A stretch of 64,000 nt of DNA from Leptolinea sp. (GCA_012798535.1 JAAZMZ010000042.1:1-64000), one strand, 5' to 3'; shown: positions 35,555 through 45,006, numbered from the stretch's first letter. Numbers and translations: made by a program. The notes: generated by a model from the letters alone, not told the origin.

Positions 35555-36577
35555 ATGATTGATAGGATGCAAAAATTTGACTCGTTTCTTTACTCCAGTG
35601 GTTTTTCAAAAATGGCGCGGCCGTTCGCGCCTTTCCTGGGCCATATATTGATGATCCACAGGGTGGTGGAACCGGATGGCAAACCGCGGCTGCCGGAGAA
35701 TCAATTGTATGAGATTACTCCGGCCATACTGAAAAATACCATCCGGTTTTTCAGAGACCGGAAATATGTGTTCAAGAGTCTGGATGCCATGGTGGATGGC
35801 ATCCAGACTGGCGAAAAATTGGAAAAATTCGTCTGTGTCACCTTTGATGACGGATATACAGATACGTGTACAACAGCGTATAACATTCTAAAAGAAGAAG
35901 GCATCCCTTTTTGTATATACATCACCACTGATTTTCCCGATCGAAAAGCGGCCTTCTGGTGGAATATGCTCGAAGAGAGCCTATTGGTCAGTGATGAGAT
36001 GCGATTTTCTCTGGATGGAAAAGAACACCGTATCCCCTGCGCTGCTTTTCAGCAAAAACGGGATGCCTTTCGGACCATCTGCCGGCTGGTGTTAAACTCC
36101 GAAAATGGAATCTCCGCTGCCTGGAAAGCCGTATTCGAACCTCTTGGGCTTGATAGAACTACCTGGGTTGAGAGACTGGCCATGTCCTGGGAACAGATCA
36201 ACCAGTTGGGCCGGGATCCACTCGTAACTATTGGCGCGCACACCTGCTCGCATCCATCCCTGGCTGGATTGACAGAAGAAGAAGCCCTGTATGAAATTCG
36301 CGATTCCCGGGCGATCATCCGGGAGAAGACCGGCTTGAAGGTGGAACATTTCGCCTATCCCTATGGATCAACCCTGGACGTAACAGACCGTGAAGCTCGC
36401 CTGGCAGCTTCACTGGGATTCAAAACCGCCGTCACCACAAACCGTGGAAATGTCTACCGATATCACCGGAAACGGTTAATGCTCCTCCCCCGGATTAACG
36501 TAAGTCCGATCAGGACGATGGAAGAACTCACCCTGGCAGCCGACGGTTGTATCCCTCAAACATTCTTCCGATTCTAA
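35555..36577 (+). CDS. Polysaccharide deacetylase (NodB homology domain)
   Basis: 340 residues. TFDDG at residues 96-100 and 'GAHTCSHPSLAGL' (HxxxH metal site) define a complete CE4 active site, with 'FAYPYGS' as the third motif. No cleavable signal peptide is evident. Fourth deacetylase-family gene of the EPS locus; last gene before the arabinose region. ATG 35555 is used; another ATG lies at 35567. Confidence 0.85.
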   Translation: MIDRMQKFDSFLYSSGFSKMARPFAPFLGHILMIHRVVEPDGKPRLPENQLYEITPAILKNTIRFFRDRKYVFKSLDAMVDGIQTGEKLEKFVCVTFDDGYTDTCTTAYNILKEEGIPFCIYITTDFPDRKAAFWWNMLEESLLVSDEMRFSLDGKEHRIPCAAFQQKRDAFRTICRLVLNSENGISAAWKAVFEPLGLDRTTWVERLAMSWEQINQLGRDPLVTIGAHTCSHPSLAGLTEEEALYEIRDSRAIIREKTGLKVEHFAYPYGSTLDVTDREARLAASLGFKTAVTTNRGNVYRYHRKRLMLLPRINVSPIRTMEELTLAADGCIPQTFFRF

Positions 36578-36649
36578 ATTTCAAGACAGTAATATCTACC
36601 ATCAGATTTATTAATAAATATCCCTTGTTTTCTTATAATTCAAAAGAAA

Positions 36650-36674
36650 AAACGGCATTGCCCCCATGCCGTTT
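36650..36674 (-). terminator. Terminator of the sugar ABC-transporter operon
   Basis: AAACGGCAT / ATGCCGTTT stem (36650-36658, 36666-36674) with a 7-base loop. Read on the minus strand it is followed by TTTCTTTTG, a typical intrinsic terminator, 31 bases after the last permease gene. Confidence 0.75.
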
Positions 36675-36704
36675 GCCCTTAATTCCCCTTGTAGTACGTT
36701 ATGT

Positions 36705-37685
36705 TTATGAGGTCTTTTTGCCCAGTTGGAACAGACTCTGAATGCCGATGAACAACAAAGTGAGTACACCGACACCGATGCGAGTCCACCAGGAACTTAG
36801 CGTTCCATTGAACTGAAGAACGCTTACGATCGTTCCATTGATCAGCACACCGAACAGGGTACCGATCACATTACCCACACCACCGGTCAACAGCGTACCG
36901 CCCATGACCACCGAGGCAATGGCATCCATTTCCATCGTGGGAGCGTATTGACCATAACCTGATAGCAACGCAAAACTGAAGGCAATACCGCCCAACGATG
37001 AACAAAAACCGGAGAAGGCATAAACCAGCACGCGGGTCCGTTCCACCGGTAGACCCATCAGGCGGGCGGATTGTTCATTGTTCCCGATAGCGTACATGGT
37101 TCGTCCAAAGCGGGTATACCGGGCGATATAAATGGCCGCCAGAAATACAATTACGGCCACAATCGAGTAGATGTAAACATACTCTTTTTGGAAACCCGGG
37201 ATCATGATCTTCGTAAGGCCCAGAGACTTATACACCGGATCGGTTATGGTTACCGAGGACAGGCTGATGATATATGCCATACCGCGGCAGAAAAAACTGC
37301 CCATCAGGGTGACCACAAAGGCTTCTACTTTTAGACGTTGGATAATGAGGCCTTGAACACAGCCAAAGGTGATCCCCATAATCAGCATCAACGGCATCAC
37401 CAGGAAAGGACTGACATTGGCCCTCAGAAGAGCTGCCGAGGCCATGGTCGTCAATGCCAGCATGGATGCAACAGACAGGTCGATTCCATTCGAGATGACC
37501 ACGAAGGTCATACCAATGGAGAGCAGTAACAGACTGGCGTTATTGATGAACAGGTTGAAAAACACCTGTGGCTTCTGCATTGCCGGATAGATCTGTCCAC
37601 AAATGATGTATCCGACAACGAAGATCAGAATCGTGAAGAGCAGAGTTCCGTTATTAAGGAGGAAGAGTTTAGTTCGATTCCACAT
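36705..37685 (-). CDS. Sugar ABC transporter permease, YjfF-type
   Basis: 326 residues, about 8-10 helices, RbsC/BPD_transp_2 family. 'GMTFVVISNGIDLSV' and 'MDAIASVVMGGTLLTGGVGNVIGT' are the conserved loops, and 'FNGTLSSWWTRI' near the C-terminus closely recalls E. coli YjfF. It pairs with the YtfT-type permease encoded just upstream (overlap about 17 bases). ATG 37685 is chosen because AAAGGTGG lies 5 bases upstream; a GTG at 37694 is the alternative. Confidence 0.85.
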   Translation of the reverse strand: MWNRTKLFLLNNGTLLFTILIFVVGYIICGQIYPAMQKPQVFFNLFINNASLLLLSIGMTFVVISNGIDLSVASMLALTTMASAALLRANVSPFLVMPLMLIMGITFGCVQGLIIQRLKVEAFVVTLMGSFFCRGMAYIISLSSVTITDPVYKSLGLTKIMIPGFQKEYVYIYSIVAVIVFLAAIYIARYTRFGRTMYAIGNNEQSARLMGLPVERTRVLVYAFSGFCSSLGGIAFSFALLSGYGQYAPTMEMDAIASVVMGGTLLTGGVGNVIGTLFGVLINGTIVSVLQFNGTLSSWWTRIGVGVLTLLFIGIQSLFQLGKKTS

Positions 37686-38745
37686 TGCTTCCACCTTTCT
37701 TTGCGCCCAGACGGTTGATGAAGCTGCGGGTTTGATCTGAGTACAGCAGGATGACGATCAAGACCAGAACAGATTTGGCTGCCAGCAGTGTGTTGGCCGG
37801 AATGCCGATCGTGTACATGGTCAGCGTGAATGTCCAGATGATCATGGCTCCCAGAATGCTGGATGCCATGGAGAAACGTCCGCCTGCCATCAGTGTTCCG
37901 CCGATAACCACGGAAAGGATGGCATCCAGTTCATATGCCAGACCGATGTTATTGGCATCGCAACTGTGTACATACGAACTGAGGATCAAGCCGGCAATGG
38001 AACCGCAGAATCCGCAGAACGTATAGGCAAACAATTTGATGTTTCTTTCACTGATGCCGCTGTAGTGGGTTGATTTGGCATTGATCCCCACTGACTCGAT
38101 GAATAATCCAATGGAGGTTTTTCTCACCAGCAACCAGCCAATGAGGAAAACAAGCGCCACAATGTAGATGGAAACCGGCAGGCCCAGAATAAATCCATTC
38201 CCAAACCAGAAATACGGGGTGTAGTAAATGGTCATAATCTGACCGTTGGTGATCAATTGGGCGATCCCGCGCCCGGCCACCATCAAGATCAGGGTTGCCA
38301 CCATGGGTTGAATGCGTGCTCTCGAAACCAGCATACCGTTCCACAGACCACAAATGGTACCGGCCGCGATATCTGCCAGAACGATCAACCAGAGCGGTGT
38401 ATTGGTCTTATTGGCTGTCAGGATATCGTTTGTGATCAATTGATTGCCCAGCGCCGGATTGATGAGCACCGCTCCCATGGCAGCCGAAATGGCGATCACC
38501 GCGCCTACCGAGAGATCTACACCGCCAGTGGCGATCACCAGAGTCATACCGATGGCAACAATGGCCAACGGTGCGCCATCGTTCAACACATCGATCAGAT
38601 TTCCGTAGAGGTGACCGTCAAGGATGCCAATTTTAAAGAAACTCGGGGCATAGAACGCGTCAAAGATCAACAACAAAGCCAGCGCCACCAGCGGCCAGAA
38701 TATGCGGCTGTGACGAAACTTTTCAAACAAGGAATTCTTCTTCAT
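37669..38745 (-). CDS. Sugar ABC transporter permease, YtfT-type
   Basis: 358 residues, same permease family, with 'AIGMTLVIATGGVDLSVGAV' and 'ELDAILSVVIGGTLMAGG' loops that contact the ATPase. Two different permeases in one operon are characteristic of YtfQRT-YjfF systems, as against the single-permease RbsC type. The start codon overlaps the ATPase stop (38742-38745). Confidence 0.86.
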   Translation of the reverse strand: MKKNSLFEKFRHSRIFWPLVALALLLIFDAFYAPSFFKIGILDGHLYGNLIDVLNDGAPLAIVAIGMTLVIATGGVDLSVGAVIAISAAMGAVLINPALGNQLITNDILTANKTNTPLWLIVLADIAAGTICGLWNGMLVSRARIQPMVATLILMVAGRGIAQLITNGQIMTIYYTPYFWFGNGFILGLPVSIYIVALVFLIGWLLVRKTSIGLFIESVGINAKSTHYSGISERNIKLFAYTFCGFCGSIAGLILSSYVHSCDANNIGLAYELDAILSVVIGGTLMAGGRFSMASSILGAMIIWTFTLTMYTIGIPANTLLAAKSVLVLIVILLYSDQTRSFINRLGAKKGGSNVESN

Positions 38746-40259
38746 AGATTACCTGCCATGGTATGCATAATGGTCTGATCATCCACTTCAGCGCCATATT
38801 CAGCAACCAGCTTATGATCACGTAAAACCAGTATGCGGTGACTGCAGCGTAGAACTTCTTCGAGTTCGGATGAAATGAAGATACAGGATTTACCCTGCTC
38901 TGCCAGATCCAGTACCAGTTTTTGGATCTCGGTTTTTGCACCCACATCGATACCGCGAGTGGGTTCATCGAGGATCAATACCTGCGGATCGGTTGCCAGC
39001 CAGCGCGCCAGAATGACTTTCTGCTGGTTGCCGCCGCTCAGGTTCTTTACCAGTTGGTCTGGTGAGGGGGTAACGATTCCCAGTAGTTTGATATATTTCT
39101 CGGCAATTTCGTATTGTTTGTCAGTAGACAGGAATTTGAACCAGCCAAACCTGGCCTGCAGCGCCAGGATAATATTCTCTCGTATGGTCAGATCACCTAC
39201 GATCCCTTCGGCTTTGCGATCCTCCGGGCAGAGAGCGATACCATTTTTCAATGATTCCAGTGGCGAAAAGTGCATGACTTTTTCACCATTGATCAGCAAT
39301 TCGCCAGTGTCCGGCGCTGCTATACCAAATATCAGGTTGGCCATTTCGGTGCGGCCGGAACCAAGTAGCCCGGCAACGCCAATAACTTCATTGGCCATTA
39401 GATCCATGTTTATCGGTTCCAGATAATCTGTTTTACCCATTTCTCTGGCAGCCAGAACCGCCTTGCCTTCCGTGGGTTTCTCAACTTTGTGTTTTGTCCT
39501 GGAAAGATCATCCAGATCGGTCAGGCTGCGGCCCAGCATATTCGCGATCAATTTCACGCGCGGCAGCGAATTTGTCTCAAATGTGCCCACATATTTCCCG
39601 TTGCGCAGCACGGTGATACGGTCAGTGATCTGATAGACTTGGTCCAGGAAGTGGGTGATAAAGATGATTCCAATCCCCTCAGCTTTCAGCTTTTTCATCA
39701 CATCAAAGAGCTGCTGTGTTTCATGCGCGTCCAGACTGGAGGTGGGTTCATCGAGGATCAAAACTTTCGCTGATTCGAACTCCAGTGAACGCGTAATGGC
39801 GACCATCTGTTGGATAGCAACGGAATAACTCCCGAGCGGTTTCGAGACATCGATATCAATCCCCAGCTTTTTCAGGGATTTGGATGCCTGCTCGTTCATC
39901 TTCTTCCAACTAATGTTACCCAGCCATCCTTTGGGTTCATGCCCCAGCATGATATTTTCTGCCACCGAAATGTTTGTGCACAGGTTCACTTCCTGATACA
40001 CAGTGGCAATGCCGATTTCCTGGGCATGTTGTGGAGAGCGGACTTCAACTTTCTTGCCATCGAATTCGATGGTCCCTCCATCCGGTCTTTCAACACCGGT
40101 CAAGATTTTAATGAGTGTAGATTTTCCAGCCCCATTCTCGCCGATTAGCGCGTGGACTTCTCCCTTCTTCAGAGAAAAATCTACATTCTCAAGGGCAAGC
40201 ACACCAGGAAATGATTTCGTGATGCCTTTAGCACTTAATATATAGGGTGTTTCTTCCAT
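38742..40259 (-). CDS. Sugar ABC transporter ATPase, YtfR-type (two nucleotide-binding domains)
   Basis: 505 residues with duplicated ABC domains, as in RbsA/AraG/YtfR. First domain: Walker A 'GENGAGKST', signature region 'SYSVAIQQMVAI', Walker B 'VLILDEPTSSLD'. Second domain: degenerate Walker A region 'GLLGSGRTE', signature 'LSGGNQQKV', Walker B 'VLILDEPTRGID'. The N-terminal half closely resembles E. coli YtfR ('NGAGKSTLIKILTGV', 'GIATVYQEVNL', 'THFLDQVYQ'). ATG 40259 is used because AAAGG precedes it; the upstream in-frame TTG at 40292 lies beside the intercistronic hairpin and is unlikely. Confidence 0.88.
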   Translation of the reverse strand: MEETPYILSAKGITKSFPGVLALENVDFSLKKGEVHALIGENGAGKSTLIKILTGVERPDGGTIEFDGKKVEVRSPQHAQEIGIATVYQEVNLCTNISVAENIMLGHEPKGWLGNISWKKMNEQASKSLKKLGIDIDVSKPLGSYSVAIQQMVAITRSLEFESAKVLILDEPTSSLDAHETQQLFDVMKKLKAEGIGIIFITHFLDQVYQITDRITVLRNGKYVGTFETNSLPRVKLIANMLGRSLTDLDDLSRTKHKVEKPTEGKAVLAAREMGKTDYLEPINMDLMANEVIGVAGLLGSGRTEMANLIFGIAAPDTGELLINGEKVMHFSPLESLKNGIALCPEDRKAEGIVGDLTIRENIILALQARFGWFKFLSTDKQYEIAEKYIKLLGIVTPSPDQLVKNLSGGNQQKVILARWLATDPQVLILDEPTRGIDVGAKTEIQKLVLDLAEQGKSCIFISSELEEVLRCSHRILVLRDHKLVAEYGAEVDDQTIMHTMAGNL

Positions 40260-40313
40260 AACATCTGCCTTTATTGGAGCTGTTTTGTACAAGAAAAAAC
40301 TTTATTTCTTGAA

Positions 40314-40345
40314 GAGAAGCGGCGTTGGAGACAACACCGCTTCTC
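40314..40345 (-). promoter_or_regulatory. Intercistronic hairpin between binding-protein and ATPase genes
   Basis: GAGAAGCGG-c-GTTG / CAAC-a-CCGCTTCTC with a 4-base loop, in the 140-base gap after the binding-protein gene. Such hairpins commonly protect the upstream message or terminate partially, giving more binding protein than membrane components. Downstream (minus strand) it lacks a strong T-run, so attenuation or mRNA stabilisation is more likely than full termination. Confidence 0.6.
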
Positions 40346-40399
40346 TCATCATTATAGGAAATTACAGGGTGACTTACTACTACTACAACAGATCACGAT

Positions 40400-41389
40400 T
40401 TAGTACTTGCGGCTCGGCAGAAGTTCGGCAGCTTTGTCAGGATAGTAGACTTCTTCTTTTGTCAGGGTTTCAGCTTCGAAGGGTTTGCCGTTGAGAATAT
40501 TCAGAGCCAGTTCCATGGTCTGTGGGCCGAGGAGGGGATTGCATTCCACGTCAGCCTGGATCCAGCCATCCACCATCGCCTGGAAACCACCGCGGGTGCC
40601 GTCGACAGAGACGACTTTGATATCACCCGGTTTGAGGCCGGCAGCTTTCATAGCTTCGATGGCGCCAATGGCCATGTCATCATTGTGGATGAAAGCACCC
40701 TTGATATCAGCACCGTATTTCTTCAAGAAGGCTTCCATAACGGGTTTGCCTTCGGCGCGGGTGAAGTTACCGGTCTGGGAATCGAGGATTTCGATGTTCT
40801 TGTTGAGGGTCTTGCGGAAACCTTCCGCGCGGCCAGTGGCAGCGCCGGAACCGGTGGTGCCGCTCAGCTCGATGATCTTGCCGCCATCAGGCAGGAGTTT
40901 ATTCATTTCGTTACCGGCTTTTTCGCCTTCCTGCACCATGTTGGAGCCGATGTGGGCAGCGTACAGGGATTTGTCGGCTTTGACGGAGCGGTCAACAATG
41001 ATCACGGGGATTCCCGCATCTTTAGCTTCCTTGAGAACGGCATCCCAGCCGTCTTCCACCACAGGAGGCAGAGCAATGATATTGACACCCTGAGCAATGC
41101 AGGCGCGCATAGCAGAGATCTGATTTTCCTGTTTCTGCTGGGCATCAGAGAAGATCAAGCGTACACCCAGTTCACCGGCAGTCTCTTTGAAGGAAGCGGT
41201 GTTGGCAGTGCGCCAGTCGCTCTCGGCACCCAACTGCGGGTAGCACATGGTCATGGTGTTGTAGGTGAATTCTTTCTTTTCAGCGGGGGCAGCGGCAGGT
41301 GCAGGCGTAGCGGGTGCCGCGCAGGCAACCAGTGAAAAGACCAGAACCATCAATAAAGCGACATTCGAAACAACTTTCAAGACTTTCAT
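40400..41389 (-). CDS. Sugar ABC transporter substrate-binding lipoprotein, YtfQ-type
   Basis: 329 residues. Lipobox 'SLVAC' with Cys23, Ala/Pro linker to about residue 38, then a periplasmic-binding-protein-I fold with YtfQ landmarks: 'QLGAESDWRTA', 'DAQQKQENQI', 'VDRSV', 'NFTRAEGK' and 'AFIHNDDMAIGAIEA'. E. coli YtfQ binds galactofuranose; beside araBDA the likely ligand is arabinose, possibly in furanose form (inference). AAGGAG seven bases before the ATG supports the start. First gene of the importer operon, preceded by an unusually long leader. Confidence 0.88.
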   Translation of the reverse strand: MKVLKVVSNVALLMVLVFSLVACAAPATPAPAAAPAEKKEFTYNTMTMCYPQLGAESDWRTANTASFKETAGELGVRLIFSDAQQKQENQISAMRACIAQGVNIIALPPVVEDGWDAVLKEAKDAGIPVIIVDRSVKADKSLYAAHIGSNMVQEGEKAGNEMNKLLPDGGKIIELSGTTGSGAATGRAEGFRKTLNKNIEILDSQTGNFTRAEGKPVMEAFLKKYGADIKGAFIHNDDMAIGAIEAMKAAGLKPGDIKVVSVDGTRGGFQAMVDGWIQADVECNPLLGPQTMELALNILNGKPFEAETLTKEEVYYPDKAAELLPSRKY

Positions 41390-41743
41390 CCTATTTCTCC
41401 TTCATAGATAACGTATGAATTTTTCTTACTGGATTGGATTGATTGATGGTCAAGATATATCGATTCTTCCCTTTTTCCTCCTCCCGAGGTTTTCGGAATA
41501 CTCAGAAAACCTGCTGTCTGAGACCTCAAGGTACCTATTTGACAAACAAATCAACAGGCAACCTTTCAGTGATGAAATACTTATGGATTGTGGCTGGGGA
41601 AAGTACTAAACGACCCATTTATCTTTCTTTGATGCTTCAATGTAATTCAACAAGATATTGGGATCCAACGCTCCCTGTAATGTCTAGTACTTACCGGAGA
41701 TATGTCAGGAGCAAGTCTGTACTGCTCTGACAACCAATTTTTT

Positions 41744-41762
41744 GATAACGTTCCCGTTATCG
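41744..41762. promoter_or_regulatory. LacI-family operator for the transporter operon
   Basis: Perfect inverted repeat GATAACG-TTCC-CGTTATC (41744-41761), placed just downstream of the minus-strand -10 box so it would cover the transcription start. Its CCGTTATCG (41754-41762) is the reverse complement of CGATAACGG in the operator at 42018, linking both to the same regulator. Confidence 0.75.
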
Positions 41763-41773
41763 TTCACATTGAG

Positions 41774-41802
41774 ATATTAGCAAATGGAACCGCCAATGTC
41801 AA
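41774..41802 (-). promoter_or_regulatory. Sigma70-like promoter of the sugar ABC-transporter operon
   Basis: On the minus strand, TTGACA (41797-41802), a 17-base spacer, then TAATAT (41774-41779). The expected start near 41767 lies next to the operator at 41744-41761. This gives a leader of about 378 bases before the binding-protein ATG at 41389. The leader contains an AGGTTTTC / GAAAACCT hairpin at 41487-41512. Confidence 0.65.
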
Positions 41803-41988
41803 GAGGTTTTTCTGTGATTCCCGGTATCTGTCTGATTTTTTCTGACATTCATCACCCATCAGATGGTTAAAACACAAATTTTTCATATTTTTCACGCCCG
41901 TTGTCCCTTCTATAGGGACATTTTTCGAGAATAATTCCATTATTCAGAGAATATTACTGACATTTTTCCCTGCTTGAAGAATGACGCC

Positions 41989-42017
41989 TTGACAAAAAGA
42001 ATCACATTTGCTACGAT
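41989..42017 (+). promoter_or_regulatory. Sigma70-like promoter of the LacI-family regulator
   Basis: TTGACA (41989-41994), a 17-base spacer, then TACGAT (42012-42017). The operator begins at the next base, so the regulator most likely represses its own transcription. Confidence 0.75.
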
Positions 42018-42044
42018 GTTATCGTTCCCGATAACGGTATCGGG
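42018..42044. promoter_or_regulatory. Overlapping LacI-family operators at the regulator's own start site
   Basis: Two overlapping perfect inverted repeats: GTTATCG-TTCC-CGATAAC (42018-42035) and CCCGATA-ACGG-TATCGGG (42027-42044). They share CGATAACGG with the transporter operator. The location directly after the -10 box implies repression by blocking initiation. Confidence 0.75.
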
Positions 42045-42069
42045 AATAATTGATAGTGAGGACCTGGAT

Positions 42070-43131
42070 TTGTATTTCAACAAACGTCCAACCATTAAAG
42101 AGGTCGCCCAGGCAGCCGGGGTATCTACCCAGACTGTTTCTCGTGTTATTAATAACCGTCCGGACGTGGCGGAAGAAACCAGAAGCAAGGTCAACGAAGT
42201 AATCGAAAAACTGGGTTACCAGCCCAGTGCCCTGGCACGCAGCCTTATCCAGCAGCGAAGTTATACCCTTGGTGTGGTGACAGCCGGTCTGAAATACAAC
42301 GGTCCTTCCCGCACTCTCAACGGAATAACATTCCAATCGGAAAAGATGGGGTATTCTTTGCTATTAAAGGAACTGCCGCGTTTCGACACGGAAAACATAA
42401 AACCGCTTCTGCAGAACCTTCTGGCTCATCATGTCGACGGCATCATCTGGGCGGTACCACAGGTGGGAGATAACCGGGGTTGGGTTGACAGTGAGCTTTC
42501 AGAATTGTCAATCCCCATAGTCTTTCTCACCCAGCAAAATCACCCCGGTCTGTCGATCATCAGCTTTGATAATTACCTGGCCGGGAAAATGGCCACGGAA
42601 CATTTACTCGGTCAGGGTTACCGCCGCATTGGTCACATCAGCGGTCCAATGGACTGGTGGGAAAGCCGCCAGAGGAAAGCCGGCTGGAAATCCGCGCTCA
42701 TTTCTGCCGGGATCGAAGCCAGGGAAGAACACTGCACGGAAGGAAACTGGTCATCTTCCAGTGGAGAAGTGGCTTTTAAGCAGCTCCTCTCACAATATCC
42801 AAACATGGATGCGGTTTTTGTGGCCAACGATCAGATGGCCTTAAGCGTCGTTCAGGTTTCCTGCCAGGGAGATATTGCCATCCCCCAGCAGCTGGGTGTG
42901 GTCGGGGTGGATGGACTGCCTGAAACTCCTTATTATCCAACGCCCCTGTCAACCATAGTTCTTGATCAATATCTTCTCGGCTGTACGGCTGTGGAAGAGA
43001 TCGTTCTGGCGATTGAGAAATCCCGCGAACATTCTTATCACGAAAACCAGCGCACAATCATTCTCAGTCCAGAGCTGCTGGTGCGCGAAAGCTCTCAGTT
43101 GTCGAAGGTCCTGGAAGCGGAAAATCCATGA
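42070..43131 (+). CDS. LacI-family transcriptional regulator of arabinose genes (AraR-like)
   Basis: 353 residues. The N-terminal helix-turn-helix is 'TIKEVAQAAGVSTQTVSRVINN' with the hinge helix 'YQPSALARSL', then a periplasmic-binding-protein-like effector domain. TTG 42070 is chosen because GAGGA lies 7 bases upstream, and because the ATGs at 41974 and 42016 lie before the promoter -35 box or inside the -10/operator. From its position between the importer operon and araBDA it is expected to repress both and to release on binding arabinose or a derivative. It is the only DNA-binding regulator in the arabinose region. Confidence 0.85.
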   Translation: MYFNKRPTIKEVAQAAGVSTQTVSRVINNRPDVAEETRSKVNEVIEKLGYQPSALARSLIQQRSYTLGVVTAGLKYNGPSRTLNGITFQSEKMGYSLLLKELPRFDTENIKPLLQNLLAHHVDGIIWAVPQVGDNRGWVDSELSELSIPIVFLTQQNHPGLSIISFDNYLAGKMATEHLLGQGYRRIGHISGPMDWWESRQRKAGWKSALISAGIEAREEHCTEGNWSSSSGEVAFKQLLSQYPNMDAVFVANDQMALSVVQVSCQGDIAIPQQLGVVGVDGLPETPYYPTPLSTIVLDQYLLGCTAVEEIVLAIEKSREHSYHENQRTIILSPELLVRESSQLSKVLEAENP

Positions 43132-43216
43132 GAACCCGTGAATCATCTCTCTGCTTTCACATGCCGCTGGTGAAAATATCTGTTTTCGTTGGGATCGGGA
43201 ATGTGTCATCAATTCT

Positions 43217-43304
43217 GGTGAATTCTACGGGGAATGTGAATTCACCACCCAATTTGTTCAAAAACAAAAAAATCCATCACCCGGCTTCCCTGCGGGAAGA
43301 ACGG
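43217..43304 (+). promoter_or_regulatory. Inverted repeats between regulator and araB
   Basis: GGTGAATTC (43217-43225) is inverted at 43238-43246 with a 12-base centre. A compact hairpin CTTCCC-TGC-GGGAAG (43285-43299), extendable by CCG/CGG, is followed by TAATTTTTA. The second may be a weak terminator of the regulator gene. No copy of the GATAACG operator and no clear promoter were found here, so araBDA may be read through from the regulator's promoter. Confidence 0.4.
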
Positions 43305-43332
43305 TAATTTTTATCGAATTTCAGGAGGAATG

Positions 43333-45006
43333 ATGCCCAGCAAATACGCAATTGGAGTTGATTTTGGCACTGAATCAGGCCGGGCTGTTCTTGTGGATGT
43401 CAGCAATGGGAAAGAGATCGCCACCTCTGTGTACCCGTACTCTCACGGGGTGATCGACGAAAAACTTCCTGATTCCAATATCCGCCTGGATTTTGACTGG
43501 GCTTTACAGGATCCGGATGATTACATCCGGACCTTCCAGAACACCATTCCTGCCGTCTTGAAGATATCAGGAGTAAACCCGCAAGATGTCATCGGCCTGG
43601 GTATTGACTTCACCGCCTGCACCATGCTGCCCGCCAAATCTGACGGGACCCCATTGTGCACAATACCCGAATATCGCCAGAATCCGCATGCCTGGGTCAA
43701 GCTGTGGAAACACCACGCCGCCCAACCGGAAGCGGACAAGATCAACCAGACCGCTCGGGATATGGGAGAAGGCTGGCTGAATCGCTACGGCGGCAAGATT
43801 TCTTCGGAATGGTTCTTTTCCAAAGTATTACAGATTGCCAATGAAGATCCGGCGCTGTATAAAGCGGCAGATCGAATGATCGAGGCAGCCGACTGGGTTG
43901 TCTGGCGATTGACGGGAAAGGAAACCCGCAATTCATGCACGGCCGGCTATAAAGCCATCTGGTCGAAACGGGAAGGTTTCCCTTCAAAGAAATTTTTCAA
44001 GGCACTCAACCCCCTGCTTGAAAATGTGGTGGAAGAAAAGATGAGCCAGGATATCGTGCCCATCGGCCAGAAAGCGGGCGGATTGAGCGAAGAAGCTGCC
44101 CGGTGGACCGGCCTGCTTCCCGGAACCGCCGTAGCGGTGGCCAATGTGGACGCGCATGTCGCCGTTCCGGCAGCCACGGTGACGGAGCCCGGACGGATGG
44201 TCATGATCATGGGAACATCCACCTGCGACATGGTGCTTGGAACGGAAGAGCACATCGTACCCGGAATGTGCGGGTATGTGGAAGACGGCATCATTCCCGG
44301 ATTCTTCGGATACGAAGCCGGGCAATCCTGCGTGGGTGACCATTTCGCCTGGTTTGTAGAAAATTGCGTCCCGGCTGCCTACCAGCAAGAAGCCCGTGAG
44401 CATGATCTGGACATTCATAAATTCCTGGAAGAGAAAGCTTCCAAATTGAAACCCGGTGAGAGTGGTCTGCTGGCGCTGGACTGGTGGAATGGAAACCGCT
44501 CAGTTCTGGTGGATGTCGATCTGACCGGTATGATCCTGGGAATGACTCTGGCTACCAAACCGGAAGAGATCTACCGCGCGTTGATTGAAGCCACTGCCTA
44601 CGGCAAACGTATCATTATTGAGACCTTCCAGAAGAACGGCGTCCCGGTCAATGAACTGGTGGCCTGCGGAGGTTTACCCGAGAAGAATCCGATGTTGATG
44701 CAAATCTATGCGGATGTGATCGGTGTACCGCTCAAGATCAGCGCGTCAAAACAGACACCGGCACTGGGTTCTGCCATGTTCGGCGCTGTGGCGGCTGGCA
44801 AGGCGGCCGGCGGGTATGACAGCATCATGGAGGCAGCCAAAAAGATGGCGGCAATCAAGGATATTGTCTACCGGCCTATCCCCGAGAATCAGAAAGTATA
44901 TGAGAAACTGTATCAGGAATATGTCATCCTGCACGATTATTTCGGTCGAGGGACCAATGATGTGATGAAACATCTTAAATCGATTAAAGTTAGCAGTCAC
45001 AGGTGA
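43333..45006 (+). CDS. araB: L-ribulokinase
   Basis: 557 residues, FGGY carbohydrate kinase of the AraB type. The N-terminal '[16 protein letters not shown]' is the phosphate-1 motif, '[19 protein letters not shown]' is specific to ribulokinases, and the C-terminal '[21 protein letters not shown]' is the adenosine motif. It phosphorylates L-ribulose to L-ribulose-5-phosphate. AGGAGGA abuts the ATG at 43330, so the second ATG (43333) is preferred. It is followed by araD and araA in the order B-D-A. Confidence 0.93.
   Translation: MPSKYAIGVDFGTESGRAVLVDVSNGKEIATSVYPYSHGVIDEKLPDSNIRLDFDWALQDPDDYIRTFQNTIPAVLKISGVNPQDVIGLGIDFTACTMLPAKSDGTPLCTIPEYRQNPHAWVKLWKHHAAQPEADKINQTARDMGEGWLNRYGGKISSEWFFSKVLQIANEDPALYKAADRMIEAADWVVWRLTGKETRNSCTAGYKAIWSKREGFPSKKFFKALNPLLENVVEEKMSQDIVPIGQKAGGLSEEAARWTGLLPGTAVAVANVDAHVAVPAATVTEPGRMVMIMGTSTCDMVLGTEEHIVPGMCGYVEDGIIPGFFGYEAGQSCVGDHFAWFVENCVPAAYQQEAREHDLDIHKFLEEKASKLKPGESGLLALDWWNGNRSVLVDVDLTGMILGMTLATKPEEIYRALIEATAYGKRIIIETFQKNGVPVNELVACGGLPEKNPMLMQIYADVIGVPLKISASKQTPALGSAMFGAVAAGKAAGGYDSIMEAAKKMAAIKDIVYRPIPENQKVYEKLYQEYVILHDYFGRGTNDVMKHLKSIKVSSHR

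Noticed and set aside
38257-38778. 173-codon plus-strand frame rich in His, Gln and Asp
   Set aside because: It lies antisense to the YtfT-type permease; this composition is what an inverted membrane-protein gene gives.
40485-41335. Long plus-strand frames opposite the sugar-binding protein
   Set aside because: They overlap a clearly real lipoprotein gene with ribosome binding site and lipobox, and resemble no family.
41974-42069. Upstream ATG starts for the LacI-family gene
   Set aside because: They lie before the -35 box or inside the -10/operator; the TTG at 42070 has a ribosome binding site and gives the normal N-terminus.
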